64,000 nt of DNA from a bacterium (GTDB lineage: Bacteria; UBA10199; DSSB01). Every line of letters starts with the position of its first letter. Within the stretch, counting starts at the first letter, position 1. Under the pieces are notes generated by a model. The model searched no databases. It saw only the letters and a list, made by a program, of their open reading frames with translations, and was not told the origin of the DNA. The translations under genes were made by a program, and so were the position numbers. Shown here piece by piece: positions 39,476 to 57,200 of this stretch. The DNA is taken from assembly GCA_035281585.1 (NCBI GenBank), contig DATEDP010000098.1, positions 1 through 64,000 of the forward strand, in the 5' to 3' direction.

Positions 39476-40615
39476 ATGTATCGTTATCGCCTCATGGCCC
39501 CCGGTCCCACGCCCGTCCCCGAATCGGTTTTGACCAAGATGGCCCTGCCCATCATCCACCACCGCACCGAAGCTTTCGAAAAGGTCGTTGCCGAGGTCCG
39601 GGAAGGCCTGAAGTGGCTCTACCAGACCAAGAATGAGGTTTTGATCTTCGCCGCCAGCGGCACCGGCGCCATGGAAGGCGCCGTCGTCAACCTGCTTTCG
39701 AAGAGTGACAAGGCTCTCGTGGTCGACGGCGGAAAGTTCGGCGAGCGCTGGTGGAAAATCTGCAAGGCTTACGGCATCGCCCACGACGTCATCAAGGTGG
39801 AGTGGGGCCAAGCCGTCGATCCCAAGATCATCGAGCAGAAGCTGAAAGAGAACGACTACCGCGCCGTTTTCATGCAGGCTTCCGAGACCTCGACCGGCGT
39901 GGGTCATCCGGTGAAGGCCGTCGCCGACTTGGTGAAGAGCTATCCCAACACCGCCCTGGTCGTCGACGCGATCACCGCTCTCGGGGTCATCGACATCCCC
40001 ACCGATCAGTGGGGCATCGACGTCCTCATCACCGGTTCGCAGAAAGCCCTCATGCTGCCGCCGGGCCTGGCCTTCGCTTCGGTCAGCCCCAAGGCCCTAG
40101 CCCTCTGCGAGAAGAGCGACTTGCCTAAGTTCTATTTCGACTTCAAGCGCGAGCTGAAATCGATCCAGGAGAACACCACCGCCTGGACGCCGGCCGTCTC
40201 GCTGATCATCGGCCTCCAAGAGGTGCTGCGGATGATGAAGGCCGAAGGCCTCGAGCATCTTTTCAAGCGCCATGCGATCCAAGCCAAGGCGACTCGCGAG
40301 GGGCTCAAGGCGATGGGTCTCAAGCTTTTCGCGCCTGATGCGCCTTCCGATGCGGTCACCGCCGCTTACTCGCCGGAGGGGATGGACGCCGGCAAGATCG
40401 TCAAGGCGCTCAAGAACCAATTCAACATGACCATCGCCGGCGGCCAGGACCAGGCCAAGGGCAAGATCTTCCGCATCGGCCACCTCGGCTATTACGACCC
40501 GATGGACATCCTCAACGTCCTGGCCGCGGTCGAATCGGCGCTCATCAAGAACGGCCATAGCATCGTCCCGGGAGTGGGGCTAGGTGCGGCGATGAAAGTA
40601 TTAATGGAGGGGTGA
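39476..40615 (+). CDS. class V aminotransferase (alanine-glyoxylate / serine-pyruvate type, likely phosphoserine aminotransferase role)
   Basis: A 379-aa PLP enzyme. MAPGPTPVPESV at the start, IIHHRTEAF (26-34), SGTGAMEG (60-67, PLP phosphate), VVDAITALGVIDIPTD (PLP Asp) and Schiff-base Lys190 in ITGSQKALMLPPG mark the small-subunit hydrogenase/AGXT family. It directly precedes serA (10-nt gap), and this pairing in delta-proteobacteria and archaea-like pathways points to transamination of phosphohydroxypyruvate or of serine/glyoxylate. A canonical SerC is not seen in the window. AGGAG and a clear promoter lie upstream. Confidence 0.9.
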   Translation: MYRYRLMAPGPTPVPESVLTKMALPIIHHRTEAFEKVVAEVREGLKWLYQTKNEVLIFAASGTGAMEGAVVNLLSKSDKALVVDGGKFGERWWKICKAYGIAHDVIKVEWGQAVDPKIIEQKLKENDYRAVFMQASETSTGVGHPVKAVADLVKSYPNTALVVDAITALGVIDIPTDQWGIDVLITGSQKALMLPPGLAFASVSPKALALCEKSDLPKFYFDFKRELKSIQENTTAWTPAVSLIIGLQEVLRMMKAEGLEHLFKRHAIQAKATREGLKAMGLKLFAPDAPSDAVTAAYSPEGMDAGKIVKALKNQFNMTIAGGQDQAKGKIFRIGHLGYYDPMDILNVLAAVESALIKNGHSIVPGVGLGAAMKVLMEG

Positions 40616-40625
40616 AACGTTTCAT

Positions 40626-44606
<3,981 letters not shown>

Positions 44607-44715
44607 GCGGTTCCTTACGGGGCCTATTTTAGAAGCCGGGTGCCTCTCGATCAAGGAATTACTAGCCCCCATCTCCCTTCAATGCTTAAATCCGGCCATG
44701 GAAGGAGAAAGAGGA

Positions 44716-46427
44716 GTGAATCCGATCACCGATGTCACCCGGCCGCTCCAGCGCCGGGCCAACCGATATTTCCATGATTACCAAGAGAAGCTGAGCGGCG
44801 ACGCGACCGAGCGCTTTCTTGCCGGGGTCCTCGAGGAGGTTCAGCGGGCCGCGAGCTTGGCCGATTGGGAAAAGGCCCTCGGCCGCTGGAACGAGGTCAA
44901 GGCCCACATCGAGACCCACTTCGAGCTGGTCCAGCTGGCCTTTCAGCGCTTCACCGAGGATCCGGCCGTCGAGGCCGAAGAGAAGCGTTTGCGGGAGGAG
45001 GTCGAGCCGGTTTATTCGGTGTGGAACGCCAAGGTCCGCGAAAAATTCCTGGCCTCGCCGGAGCGCCCGAGCCTCGAGGCCAAGCACGGCAAGCAATATT
45101 TCGCCCAGCTCCAGCTGGCTCAAGACTCCTTCGATCCGCGGAACGTCGCGATCGAGACCAAGATCAACGAAGTGCTGGCCGAGTACACCAAGCTCAGCGG
45201 CGGAGCCTACTTCGAGGTCGAGGGAAAGAAGTACCCGCTGGCCCACATCAAGAAATTCTCCTCCTCGCCCAAGGCCGAGCTGCGTCGCGACAGTTACAAG
45301 AGCTACACCGGCTGGTTCCTCAAGAATAAGCCCGAGCTGGAGGGGATCTACGACCGGCTGATCGGCTTCCGCGACGAGATGGGCAAGACCAAGGGCCACC
45401 GCGATTTCATCCCGCTGGCCTATCAAAAGATGCGCCGTCTCGACTACGGGCCTTCCGAGGTGGCTTCGCTCCGCGAGCAGATCCGGGAGGTCCTGGTGCC
45501 GCTGGCCGCCAAGATCCGGGCCACCCAGGCCAAGGATTTAGGCTTGGCCAAGGTGATGGCCTGGGACATGGATTATTTTCCGGCCTGGAAGCTCGGCGAC
45601 ATGAAAGTGCCGATCGAGGCTCAGCCCGCGACGGCCCTCAAGATCTATGAGCGGCTTTCGCCCAAGCTGGCCGAGCATTTCCGGCGGATGATGGATTGGC
45701 AGCTCATCGACGTTCCGGCGCGGCCGGGCAAGGCCCCCGGCGCCTTTTGCACCGGCTTCTACGACTATCGGGTGCCTTATATTTTTCTGAACAGCGTCGG
45801 CGAGTCCTCGGACTTGACGACTTTGCTCCACGAGAGCGGCCACGCCTTCCAAGCTTGGGAGAGCCGGGACATCGAGCTCTTGGAGCTGAGCCATCCGACC
45901 TTGGAGGCTTGCGAGGTTCACTCGATGGGCATGGAGTTCCTGGCCCATCCCTACTATGAGGAGTTCTATTCGCCGCAGGACGCCAACTTGCTTAAGCAGC
46001 GGCATCTGGCCGAAAGCATCCTGATCCTGCCCTACATCGCCATGGTCGACGAGTTCCAGCACCTGGTTTACTCCGGCCAAGCCAAGGGCGAGAAGGGGCG
46101 GGAAGAGGCCTGGCAGGACCTCGAGGACAAATACGCGCCCGGCGTCGATTTCGGCGACTTGGCCGAGTGGAAGCGCAACCGCTGGCTGCGGCAGCTCCAC
46201 ATTTTCCAAGTTCCCTTCTATTATATCGACTACGCCATCGCCCAGATCGGCGCCTGGCAGCTTTGGGCCCAGAGCCTGGAGGACAAGGGGGCGGCGATGG
46301 AAAATTACCTCGAGCTTTGCCGGCTCGGCGGGACTCTGCCGCTCAAGGCCTTCTTCAAGGCCGGGCGCCTGGCCTTGCCCTTCGAGCCGGGAATGCTTCG
46401 CGAGCTGGTGGGAAGGTTGCCCGAGCC

Positions 46428-46431
<4 letters not shown>
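44716..46431 (+). CDS. M3-family oligoendopeptidase (PepF-like)
   Basis: A 571-aa cytoplasmic zinc peptidase that cuts short peptides. GTG 44716 with GAAGGAG eight bases upstream is the best start; ATG 44698 would place the ribosome site inside the gene. HESGH at 372-376 binds zinc and the downstream Glu in LEACEVHSMGMEFL completes the site. FCTGFYDYRVPYIFLN and the C-terminal FYYIDYAIAQIGAWQLW are family hallmarks. Its stop overlaps the acs start (ATGA). No signal peptide. The true substrates are unknown. Confidence 0.93.
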
Positions 46432-48422
<1,991 letters not shown>

Positions 48423-48424
48423 TT

Positions 48425-48459
48425 ACCCCCCCTTTGAAAAAGGGGGGCTGGGGGGATTT
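48425..48459. repeat. CCCCCCTTTGAAAAAGGGGGG repeat, copy 4
   Basis: CCCCCCCTTTGAAAAAGGGG plus GGCTGGGGGGATTT fills the 57-nt gap between acs and the DUF255 gene. It is the same unit as at 12503 and 26353-26446. Confidence 0.92.
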
Positions 48460-48479
48460 CCCAGCCTTTGCAAACCACC

Positions 48480-50501
48480 ATGGAATCTTACAATCGCCTA
48501 AAACACGAAAAATCGCCTTACCTGCTTCAACACAAGGACAACCCGGTCCACTGGCATGCCTGGGGCGAAGAGGCTTTCGCCGCCGCCCGCGCCGGCGGCA
48601 AGCCGATCTTCCTCAGCATCGGATATTCGACCTGCCATTGGTGCCACGTCATGGAGCACGAGTCCTTCGAGGACCCGGAAGTTGCCGACCTGCTGAACCG
48701 CGAATTCATCGCCATCAAGGTCGACCGCGAGGAGCGGCCCGATGTCGACGACATCTACATGAGCGCCGTCCACGCCATGCGCCAGCGTGGCGGCTGGCCG
48801 CTCAGCATGTTCTTGACCCCCGACCTCAAGCCCTTTTACGGCGGGACATATTGGCCCAAGGCTCTGTTCATGAACATCCTCTCCCAAGTCTCCAAGGTTT
48901 GGCGAGAGCAGCCCGGCCAGGTCCGGGAGACCGGCGAGTCCATCGTCGAATACCTAAAAATGCAGAAGATCGACGATGCTCCCGAGAAGCCGCTCGACGC
49001 CGAAGTCTTCGACCGCTTTTTACGCCAATGCCTGCTCAGCTTCGACCAGGAGTGGGGCGGCTTTGGCCAGGCGCCGAAATTCCCCCACGCCATGCAGCTC
49101 GCGATGCTCCTCCGGATTCATCGCCGCAACGGGGATGCTCGGGCCTTGGAGATGGTCAAGCTGACCTTGGACAAAATGGCCCGAGGCGGGATCTACGACC
49201 ACCTCGGCGGCGGTTTCGCCCGCTATTCGACCGACGAAAAGTGGCTCATTCCCCATTTCGAAAAGATGCTCTACGACAACGCCCAGTTGGCGGCGGCCTA
49301 CCTCGAGGCTCATCAAGCCACCGGCGATCCGATGTTCCGCGAAGTCGCTCGCGAAACCTTGGACTACGTGCTTCGCGCGATGAGCCATCCCGAAGGCGGG
49401 TTCTATTCGGCTGAAGACGCCGATAGCGAAGGGGAGGAGGGCAAGTTCTATGTCTGGACCTTCGAGGAGCTGCGCTCGTTGCTCGATTCCGACGCCTTCG
49501 ATCGCCTGAGCCAAGTCTACCAAGTGAAGCCCGGCGGCAACTTCGAGTACGGTCACAGCGTGCTTTGGCTGGCTCCGGAATACAGCTGGGCCGAGAAGCA
49601 AGAACCGATTCTGGCCGGAGCCATGGCCAAGCTCTTTCAAATTAGGGAAGCAAGGATTCATCCTCATCTCGACGACAAGATCCTCACCGCTTGGAACGGA
49701 CTGATGATCCGGGCGATGGCGCTGGGCTATCAGGTGTTGGGCGAAGCCAAATACCTCGAGGCCGCCCATCGAGCCGCTGCCTTCCTCCGCGGGAAGCTCT
49801 GGGAGAAAGGCAAGCTCCTGGCCCGCTATCGCGACGGCGAAGGGCGCTTCGCGGCGCGGCTTGACGACTATGCCTATCTCATTCAGGGACTGATCGATCT
49901 CTATGAATCCGATTTCCGGCCCGAGACCTTGGTTTGGGCTTTGGAGCTGCAGGACCGGCAATTCGAGCTATTCTGGGACGAGAAGGGCGGCGGTTTCTTT
50001 TTCACCGACGGCTTGGATTCCAGCCTGCTGGTCCGAGGCAAGGAGGGGATGGACGGCGCCCTGCCCAACGCCAATGCCGTCAGCGCTTGGAATCTCCTTC
50101 GCCTTCACGGCCTGACCTACGAAGATCGCTTTCATGACCGAGCCGACCGGATCTTCCGGACTTTCTCCGCTCTGCTCAGCGACTATCCGACGGCATTCTC
50201 GACGCTGCTCATCGCCTACGACTATCGAAGCGCTTCGCCTTGGGAGCTGGCGATCGTCAACCAAGCTTCCGACGGGAAGGCTTCGGCTTTTCTCCAAAAG
50301 CTCCGCACGGCCTTTCACCCTCACGTGAGTCTGGCCTGCGCGGAAGCCGGCCAATATTTTCCGACCCTGCTCCGGGGGAAGGAGCTCCTCGAAGGCAGCA
50401 CGGCCTTTTACCTTTGCCGCGACCGCAGCTGCGACCGGCCCCGCAAGGACCCCGAAGAAGCCTGGAAGGCCCTCGGTCTGGTCGCCCCTTCTGGGGAATA
50501 G
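48480..50501 (+). CDS. DUF255 / thioredoxin-like domain protein (YyaL, SSP411 family)
   Basis: A 673-aa protein. ATG 48480 gives the family N-terminus ([28 protein letters not shown]). Residues ~1-165 form the thioredoxin-like DUF255 domain with a CHWC redox motif at 52-55 and MEHESFED. The remainder is an (alpha/alpha)6 barrel like glycosyl hydrolases and cellobiose epimerases ([20 protein letters not shown], [33 protein letters not shown]). The family is widespread from bacteria to mammals (SPATA20), with no settled biochemical role. It appears cytoplasmic. It follows acs after a repeat, and no terminator of its own is obvious. Confidence 0.93.
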   Translation: MESYNRLKHEKSPYLLQHKDNPVHWHAWGEEAFAAARAGGKPIFLSIGYSTCHWCHVMEHESFEDPEVADLLNREFIAIKVDREERPDVDDIYMSAVHAMRQRGGWPLSMFLTPDLKPFYGGTYWPKALFMNILSQVSKVWREQPGQVRETGESIVEYLKMQKIDDAPEKPLDAEVFDRFLRQCLLSFDQEWGGFGQAPKFPHAMQLAMLLRIHRRNGDARALEMVKLTLDKMARGGIYDHLGGGFARYSTDEKWLIPHFEKMLYDNAQLAAAYLEAHQATGDPMFREVARETLDYVLRAMSHPEGGFYSAEDADSEGEEGKFYVWTFEELRSLLDSDAFDRLSQVYQVKPGGNFEYGHSVLWLAPEYSWAEKQEPILAGAMAKLFQIREARIHPHLDDKILTAWNGLMIRAMALGYQVLGEAKYLEAAHRAAAFLRGKLWEKGKLLARYRDGEGRFAARLDDYAYLIQGLIDLYESDFRPETLVWALELQDRQFELFWDEKGGGFFFTDGLDSSLLVRGKEGMDGALPNANAVSAWNLLRLHGLTYEDRFHDRADRIFRTFSALLSDYPTAFSTLLIAYDYRSASPWELAIVNQASDGKASAFLQKLRTAFHPHVSLACAEAGQYFPTLLRGKELLEGSTAFYLCRDRSCDRPRKDPEEAWKALGLVAPSGE

Positions 50502-50574
50502 GATCCCACCGCCTCCGCCCGATGCGGGTATTCACCCCCCAATTTCATCATTCAGCCTCCGGTGCCCTTCCCGG

Positions 50575-50648
50575 GTTATGGCATAACTTATTGTAATTAA
50601 TAGTTATTTTTAATAACGCCCTGCGGCTCCTTTGGCACACGGCTTGCT
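50575..50648 (+). promoter_or_regulatory. sigma-54 (RpoN) promoter with upstream palindrome
   Basis: TGGCAC-ACGGC-TTGCT at 50633-50648 matches the -24/-12 consensus TGGCAC-N5-TTGC exactly, including the invariant GG and GC 10 bp apart. The transcript would begin near 50659, leaving a ~19-nt leader with AAAGGGGA before the GTG start of the small protein. An AT-rich tract (50588-50615) and the palindrome GTTATG-G-CATAAC (50575-50587) upstream could be activator or IHF sites. Confidence 0.8.
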
Positions 50649-50677
50649 TTGTTTACGGCTAGAAAGGGGACACGCAA

Positions 50678-50929
50678 GTGCAAAGCACCGCTACCGCCAG
50701 CAAAATCGAAGAATTCGTCGCTTACGACGAGCGCGGCCGTGCGGTGGTCCTTCGCAGCAACCGTCAGCCCAACCAAGAAGAAGCCGCTACCCCTGTCGAG
50801 AAGCCGGCCTTCACCAAGAACGACCCCAAGTCTCTCTTTGCCAAGGCGGCCCCGAGCAAGGGCGGTTCGATGAGCTTCTTCGTTGGCTTCTCGGAAGTGA
50901 AAGCGCGTTTCCAAGGCCAAGGCCGCTAA
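50678..50929 (+). CDS. 83-aa protein under sigma-54 control, unknown function
   Basis: GTG 50678 has AAAGGGGA seven bases upstream and sits just after the predicted sigma-54 transcription start. The protein is hydrophilic, with no signal peptide or membrane segment: a short N-terminal stretch (IEEFVAYDERGRAVVLRSN, likely two strands), a disordered Pro/Glu/Lys middle, and KGGSMSFFVGFSEVKARFQG at the C-terminus. Codon use is GC-rich as in neighbours. I recognise no family. Its position directly upstream of the giant FHA/PP2C gene, same strand, hints at a linked role, but a 335-nt gap separates them. Confidence 0.75.
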   Translation: MQSTATASKIEEFVAYDERGRAVVLRSNRQPNQEEAATPVEKPAFTKNDPKSLFAKAAPSKGGSMSFFVGFSEVKARFQGQGR

Positions 50930-51264
50930 TCATTCAAATTTATTAATAATATTAATTACTTGCGAAGAGTTCCGGCGCTTCAGCGGGGCCAGTCTTTCTT
51001 AAATGCCTAATTTGTGGAATCCTGCACCCAGCAATAGGAAACTTGAAGGTTCGAAGCGCCGAAAACATGGATGACTCCAGATACTCGAGGGCTCGAGGTT
51101 GAGGAGAACGGGGACAAGGAAATTCGGGGACGATCTTTTGCATTTATCCATTAAAAATCCTGAATTTACGCCATTTTCCGGTTCATCCCAAGCTGCAGCA
51201 GTTGTAGAATCATGAGTGGATTTCCCTGTCTGGGGACCTCGCGATTCCATTGAGGTGAGAGAAG
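50930..51264. other. intergenic region without a recognised element
   Basis: Starts AT-rich (ATTTATTAATAATATTAATT), then mixed composition. I see no hairpin terminator, no consensus promoter and no frame with typical codon use. The last 15 bases carry GAGGTGAGAGAAG, the ribosome-binding site of the giant gene, and an in-frame TGA at 51256-51258 fixes its start. Confidence 0.5.
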
Positions 51265-54200
51265 ATGGGCGATTATGACGTCACCGCCGGGGGCTCGGGT
51301 AAGGTCGTTTACGGCCCTCCGCCTCCGCCACCCAAAGAAGAAGACAAGAAGGTCGGAACCGAGCCTAAGCCGACCGCTCCGGCTTCTCCGCCGCCCAATG
51401 GCGAAGTTCTCAAGAAAATAACCACCGAAGTCAAAAGCTTAGGTCTTAAGATCCCCAAGGATTTTCTCGACGAGAAAGGGAATATCCGCGAGGACAAGGC
51501 CGCCGAGGCCAAGAAGTTCATCGCCGAAGAGGCGGCCAAGCGCAAAGGCAAGGACCTCGGAGCCGCCGCCCGACTCTATCAAAAGGCCCTTTCGCTCGAC
51601 CCCCAAGACAAGACCCTCCGTCTCGAAACCGCCAAGACTTGGAAGGCCTGGGCCGACACTCAGACCAAGCCCGACGTCAAGCTGACCACCCTCAAGACCG
51701 CCCTGGATACCTTGAAGCCTGGCGGCGATGCCGATCAAACCGCGCTTTTCCTCGACTATTCGAAAGAGTTCGCCACTCTGGCCTTGACGGCCAAGAAGGG
51801 GCCGGAAGCGCGCCATGCGATCGCCCAGGCCGCCAAGTTCGCCAATGAGCAACAGCTCGACGGTTTGCATGAATTTTTGGCCAAGCCCGAACACTCCGCC
51901 TTGCTTCAGGAAAACGAGCATCCTTGGATGTTCTTGGGAGACGCGTTGGCGGCCGAGGGAAAATTCGGCGAGGCCTGCTTCGCCTACAATCGTGGGGTCA
52001 ATGCCGCCCACAAAGACAAAAACTTCCCGCTGCGCGACGATTTCAACCAGAAGTGGAAACTAGCCCATGAGGGGAAATATCCCCCTCAGCTCGACTTCGT
52101 CGACCCCCTCAGCGGCCAAGTCGCCAATCCGGTGGCTGCCGGTCTCTACAAGGCGCTCAAGGCCCAGGGCTTCGCGGCCGCCGACATGGACAAGCCGGTC
52201 GACGGCAAGGACGCTGACAACAAGATCAGCGCCCAAGAGGTCTATAAGTTTATCTCGGACAACATCAACGATCCCAAAATTCAGGAGATCCTGACCCAGT
52301 CGGGCATCAGCCTGACGGATCAGGAAAAGAAGGACGCGAAGACTCTCGGTTTAGGCCTTTTCCTCGCCGACAAGTACACCAAGGAAGCCGAGCGCCTGAA
52401 GAAAGAGGATGCCACCGGGAGCGTCGACACCCGGGCCAAGCTCCTGACTTTCGCCACCAGCCTCGATCCCGACAACCCCAAGCGAGCGGAAGCCTTGGGC
52501 GATTTCTTCGCCGAACAGAAGGCTTATCCGCTGGCGATGCAGGCCTACGCCGAGTCGCTGAACGCGGCCAAGGCCATGCCCCGGCCCGACAAGAACCCTC
52601 GGGCCGCCGAGGGTCACGATCAATGGCTGAAGGATACTGAGACCCGCCTCAAGGGCAAGATCGACGAGAATTTCGACGCCGGAATCAAGGCAGCCCAGAA
52701 GTCGGCTTCGGAAATTTTCCAGAAAGCTCAAAAGGAAGGCGCCAATCCCCAGATCGCCAAGGATCAGCTTCAGGTGCTCTTGGGCGCCCAAAGCATGTAT
52801 GATCTCTACGCCCAGACCTTTCCTGACGAGATGAAATCGCCGAAGCGCCTTCAGGAACAGGGTGCGCTGTACGACGTCATCGGGCAGGCCTTGCAGGCCG
52901 CCGGCAAGAAGGGCGAGGCCAAGACTTTCTATGCCAAGGCCATCGAGCAGTACCAAGCCGGGATCAATGCCAATAAGAACGATGCGGCTTACTGCATCGG
53001 AGCCTACAAGCGCATGGGCGCCGCCCACGATGCTCTGGGCAATTATAAAGAGGCCTTGATCTCCTATTCCAAGGCCGCGATGTGCGAAAAGCTGCGCATC
53101 AACTACAATCCCAAGCTTGGCGGCCAGGTTCCCAAGCTCAGCGACGTCAAGCACGACCACGCGCCCAACGTGCCTTACGGCGTTTGGGATATTCGCCAAG
53201 GCAATTACATCCACAGCGATGTTCACGACATCAATCGGATCGACGGGATCGACACCCTGCCGGAATGGGCCTCGGGCCCGCGCGACAATTACATCGCCAC
53301 CCTCAAGGCCCGAATCGACGGCGGGGCCGCCCATCGGGCCGAATTGCGGGGCAAGACGCCGCCGGACAACGAAGCCATCTATGAGAGCCTCAACGAGGAA
53401 GCCAAGCTCCTCTCTTTCTTCGACCGCGGCGAGGAAGCCACCAAAATCGGGGCCGAGGCTAAGGAGCTGAAGGCGACGATCGACAACCAGAATCTCGGCA
53501 AAGAAGTCGAGGTCCTGAATCAAACCGGATTGCTCGACGCGAAGAGCCTCGATGCGGTCAGCGAGAAGGAAAACAAAGGCCAAGCCAATCCGCTGAAATT
53601 CGGAGACTACGTCAAGTTCGAAAAGGGACCCGACGGCAAGAGCAAGGTGAGCTTCACGCCGGCTTACGAGTCCTTGGATACCGAAAGCAAGAACCGGGTG
53701 ATGAAGGCCCTGGTCAATGCCGGCCAGCGGGCCCAGATTTCGCAAAACGTGGACAAGGCCCAAGGCCCGGCCAAGCTCTTCTACGAGGGGCAGCTCGCCA
53801 TCTTCGACGACAACCGCGAGCTAGCCAAGACCAAGCTCGAAGCCTTCGCCAAGGAAGCCAAGGACACCAAGGATCCCAAGCTGGCGATGATGCTCAAGCA
53901 GGCCGACGGCGCCATTGCGATCCTGGGCCAAGATGGAAAGCAGAAGCCGGAAGACGTCCTGAAGGATCTGCGAACCATGCTGGCTCCCTTGGCGATGACC
54001 TTGAAGCCGGGCCAGGACGGCGGCATCGACCTAGGCGCGATTTCCAAGGATGAGGTCAAGACCTTCGAGGATTTCAAGAAATACCTGGCCGACCAGGTCT
54101 CGGTCGACGGCGTCAGCTTCAACGCCGTGCTCTTCGCCTCCTACGAGAAGGTGATGACCGACCCGAAGCACGAGGCCCTGCTCAAGCAGCTTTACAAGCA

Positions 54201-57200
54201 ATTCAACAGCTCGGCCGATGCTCCTCAAATGAGCGTGGCCGAGATGCAGAGCGCGCTGCGCTCCTTCCAGAAGGACATCATCGACGTCAGCGCCGGCCGC
54301 TTCGTCGGCAATCATCTCGGCAACGCCAAGGGCCGCGATCAATTGCGGACGTTGTTGCAGGACCCGACCCTCGACAAGAGCATCAAGGCCAAGCTCTGCG
54401 AAGAAGTCATCGAGATGGGCGAGGGGAAGGGTTACACCCCGCCCCATATCTCCGCCCTGTTCCAGAGCAAGGTCAATGGCCACGGATTCTATTTCCAAGA
54501 CGACAAGCTCTCGCTCGGCGTGAGCTACGCGATGAAGGTCTTGAACCTCGGCGACCAAGCCGACGTGGCCTCCAGCAAGCAGATCGAAAAATACTCGCTC
54601 TATCCCCACGAAATCCAGCGCCTCAGCGCCAACGAGCTGAACCACACCGTGACGCCGGAGCTGATCAAGGAAACCGCCAAGCTGGTCAAGGACCTTTCCG
54701 GCAAGAGCGACGGGGCTTCATTGATGCGGGCGAAGCTCGCGACGATGTATCTGGCCGTCGTCGACAACGAGAACTGGACCTTTGACAAGGCCACCGACCG
54801 GTTCAAGGACCGGGTCACCGACAAGCAGCGGGCCGAGATGGCCAACGCCCTCAAGGCCTTGCTCGAGCAATCGAGCAATATCAAGACCAACGAGGATTTT
54901 TCCAAGTGGAACAACCAGGTCCGGCGCTTCATCCGTGGCCAGGGCGCCGGCAAGGAAGACGATATTGCCGGCACCGCTCGGGAATACCTCGGCAAGGGCG
55001 CCGGAGACTTGACCGGCGACGTGGCCGAGAAGTTCAACTGGGTTGTCTCCAAGACGCCCGAGGACGCCTTCAACGGGATGATCCCGGCGGTGTCCGGCAG
55101 CTACAACGACCTGCTGCGCTTCGTGGACGAGGTTCACGTCTCGGAGCTGCACGGCGTTCCGGTCGAGGTCTTTCCGAGCTCGGTCGCGGTGACCGATCCG
55201 GCGCAAAGGGAGAAGGCCGAGAATTTGATCTTCGAGCTGCAGGGGATGAAGCGCGGCTTCTGGTACAACTACCAGCAACGGAACATGCTCTCGCGCAATC
55301 TTTCGGAGACCGCATCGATTGCCGGAATGGGCGATATTGCCAGCATCAATAACGCCAACAAGGAGATCGACGCCATCATCGAGGACGTCAAGAAGGCCAA
55401 GACCAACGAGGACTTCGAGGCGATCAAGGCCCGGATCACCCGGGCCACCAAGGCTGGCGGCGCCATCCACGAGGGTTTCAAAGAATCGGAGATGGACGGC
55501 ACCGAGCAGATGATCAACTTGGTGCAGACCATCGCCGAGATCGTGGTCATCACCTACGTCACCCAGGGTATCGGCACCGAAGCCGCTTTGGGCCGAGCCA
55601 CGGTCGCTCTTGGCCAAACCGCGGCCCGGACTCGAAATCTGCGAATGGCTTACCAGGCTTTCCAAGAGGTGCGCACGGTAGCCAATGCCGCCCGGGCCGC
55701 CGAATTGATGGAAGTGGCCAGCGTCGCCCGTTATGGCAGCATGGCCGGCGAGCTCCGGACCGTCGCGGCCGGAACCGCCGAAATTGCCGAGGCCCAGAAG
55801 ATGTTCAGCGGTGGGGTCCGCCTGGCCCAGGCCTTGGGCGGCGAGGCCGGCTGGGGCGCCAAGGCCGTGACCGGATTCAAAATGGGCGCCCAAATCTCGC
55901 TCACCGAGAACGTCGTCGCTTCGCTTTCCGGCCAGCTCAAAACCGAGCCGACCACGATCCTGGATTGGCTGAAGGATGCCACCGCCACCGGTTTCTCGAT
56001 GGTGGTGAGCGCCGGCCTCAATCCGACCTTCGGGAAGAGCGTGGAAGAAAGCGTCGTGAAAAGCCTCTTCCAGCGTTACGTCGCCAACGGGGCCAAGGGC
56101 GCCCTGCATTTCCTCGGCGACACCGGCCTCGAGGTCATCGAGGAAGTGGTCGACAATTACGTCCGCAAGAAACTCGACGGCGATTACAGCAAGCTGTCTT
56201 GGGACGAGCTGCGCGACATCACGATGGTGTGCTTCGCCGGCGGCGCGAAGCAGGGCATCACTTCGCATTTGGCCAGCTTCACCAAGGGCAAGATCGTCGA
56301 TATCCAGGCCAAGCGCTATCAAGAGGGCTTCGAGGCGCGCGGCGAACGGGTGGTCCAAGACCCCAAGCTGGGCTATGTCTTGGTGGACAGCGATGGCGGC
56401 TTCATTCGCAAGACCGATGAGCTGGGCCTGCAGTCCTTCTTGGCCTTCGAAGCCGACAACAACTCCCACGCGCCCCGGGGCATCGAGCTGATTAGCTTCG
56501 ACTCCACCGAGAAGGGAGCCAAGGGCTACGCCCACGTTTCCGATTCGGAGATCTTCCCGGTGGTCGAGAGCGACAAAGTCAAAAGCGCCGACGAGATCAA
56601 GGCCGATGCCGCCAAGGCCCAGGCCGACGCCAAGCAGAAATCGGCCGAGAAGGTCAAGGTCGACAAGGAGAGGAAGCTTTACGCCGAATTCCTGAACAAG
56701 GGTAGCCAAGTTCAGGAGGTCAAACGGAATGACGGCGTCGTCATCGGCCTCGCCGTCGTCGATTCCAATGGCGTGAAACTTCGCGACGCGACCAAGGACG
56801 AGATCGAAACTTTCCAGAATTACCAGAAGCTGACCGAAGGTTTCTCGACCCGCGGAGAAAAAGTCGTCGGCAGCCCCTCGAAGGGCTACCAGCTGGTCGA
56901 TGCCAATGGCCAGACCCTCCGCCAAGCCACCGCGCCCGAGCTCACCCTGTATTTGAACCACAAGAAGAAGACCACGGCCGAAGCCAAGGTCAAGGCCGAT
57001 GCGATTTCCAAGGCCCAGGTCGACGGCGACAAGAAGGCCGAGGCCGAGCTGAACGCCCAGGGCAAGTCCAAGACGGCCCAAGCCGAGAAGTTGAACCAAG
57101 CGATCGAGAAGGGCGCCACGATCCACAAGATCACCCGCGGCGAGGGCAACAAAGAAGTCGTCATGGGCTTCATGGTGAAGGGGGTCGAAGGCGATTTCGA

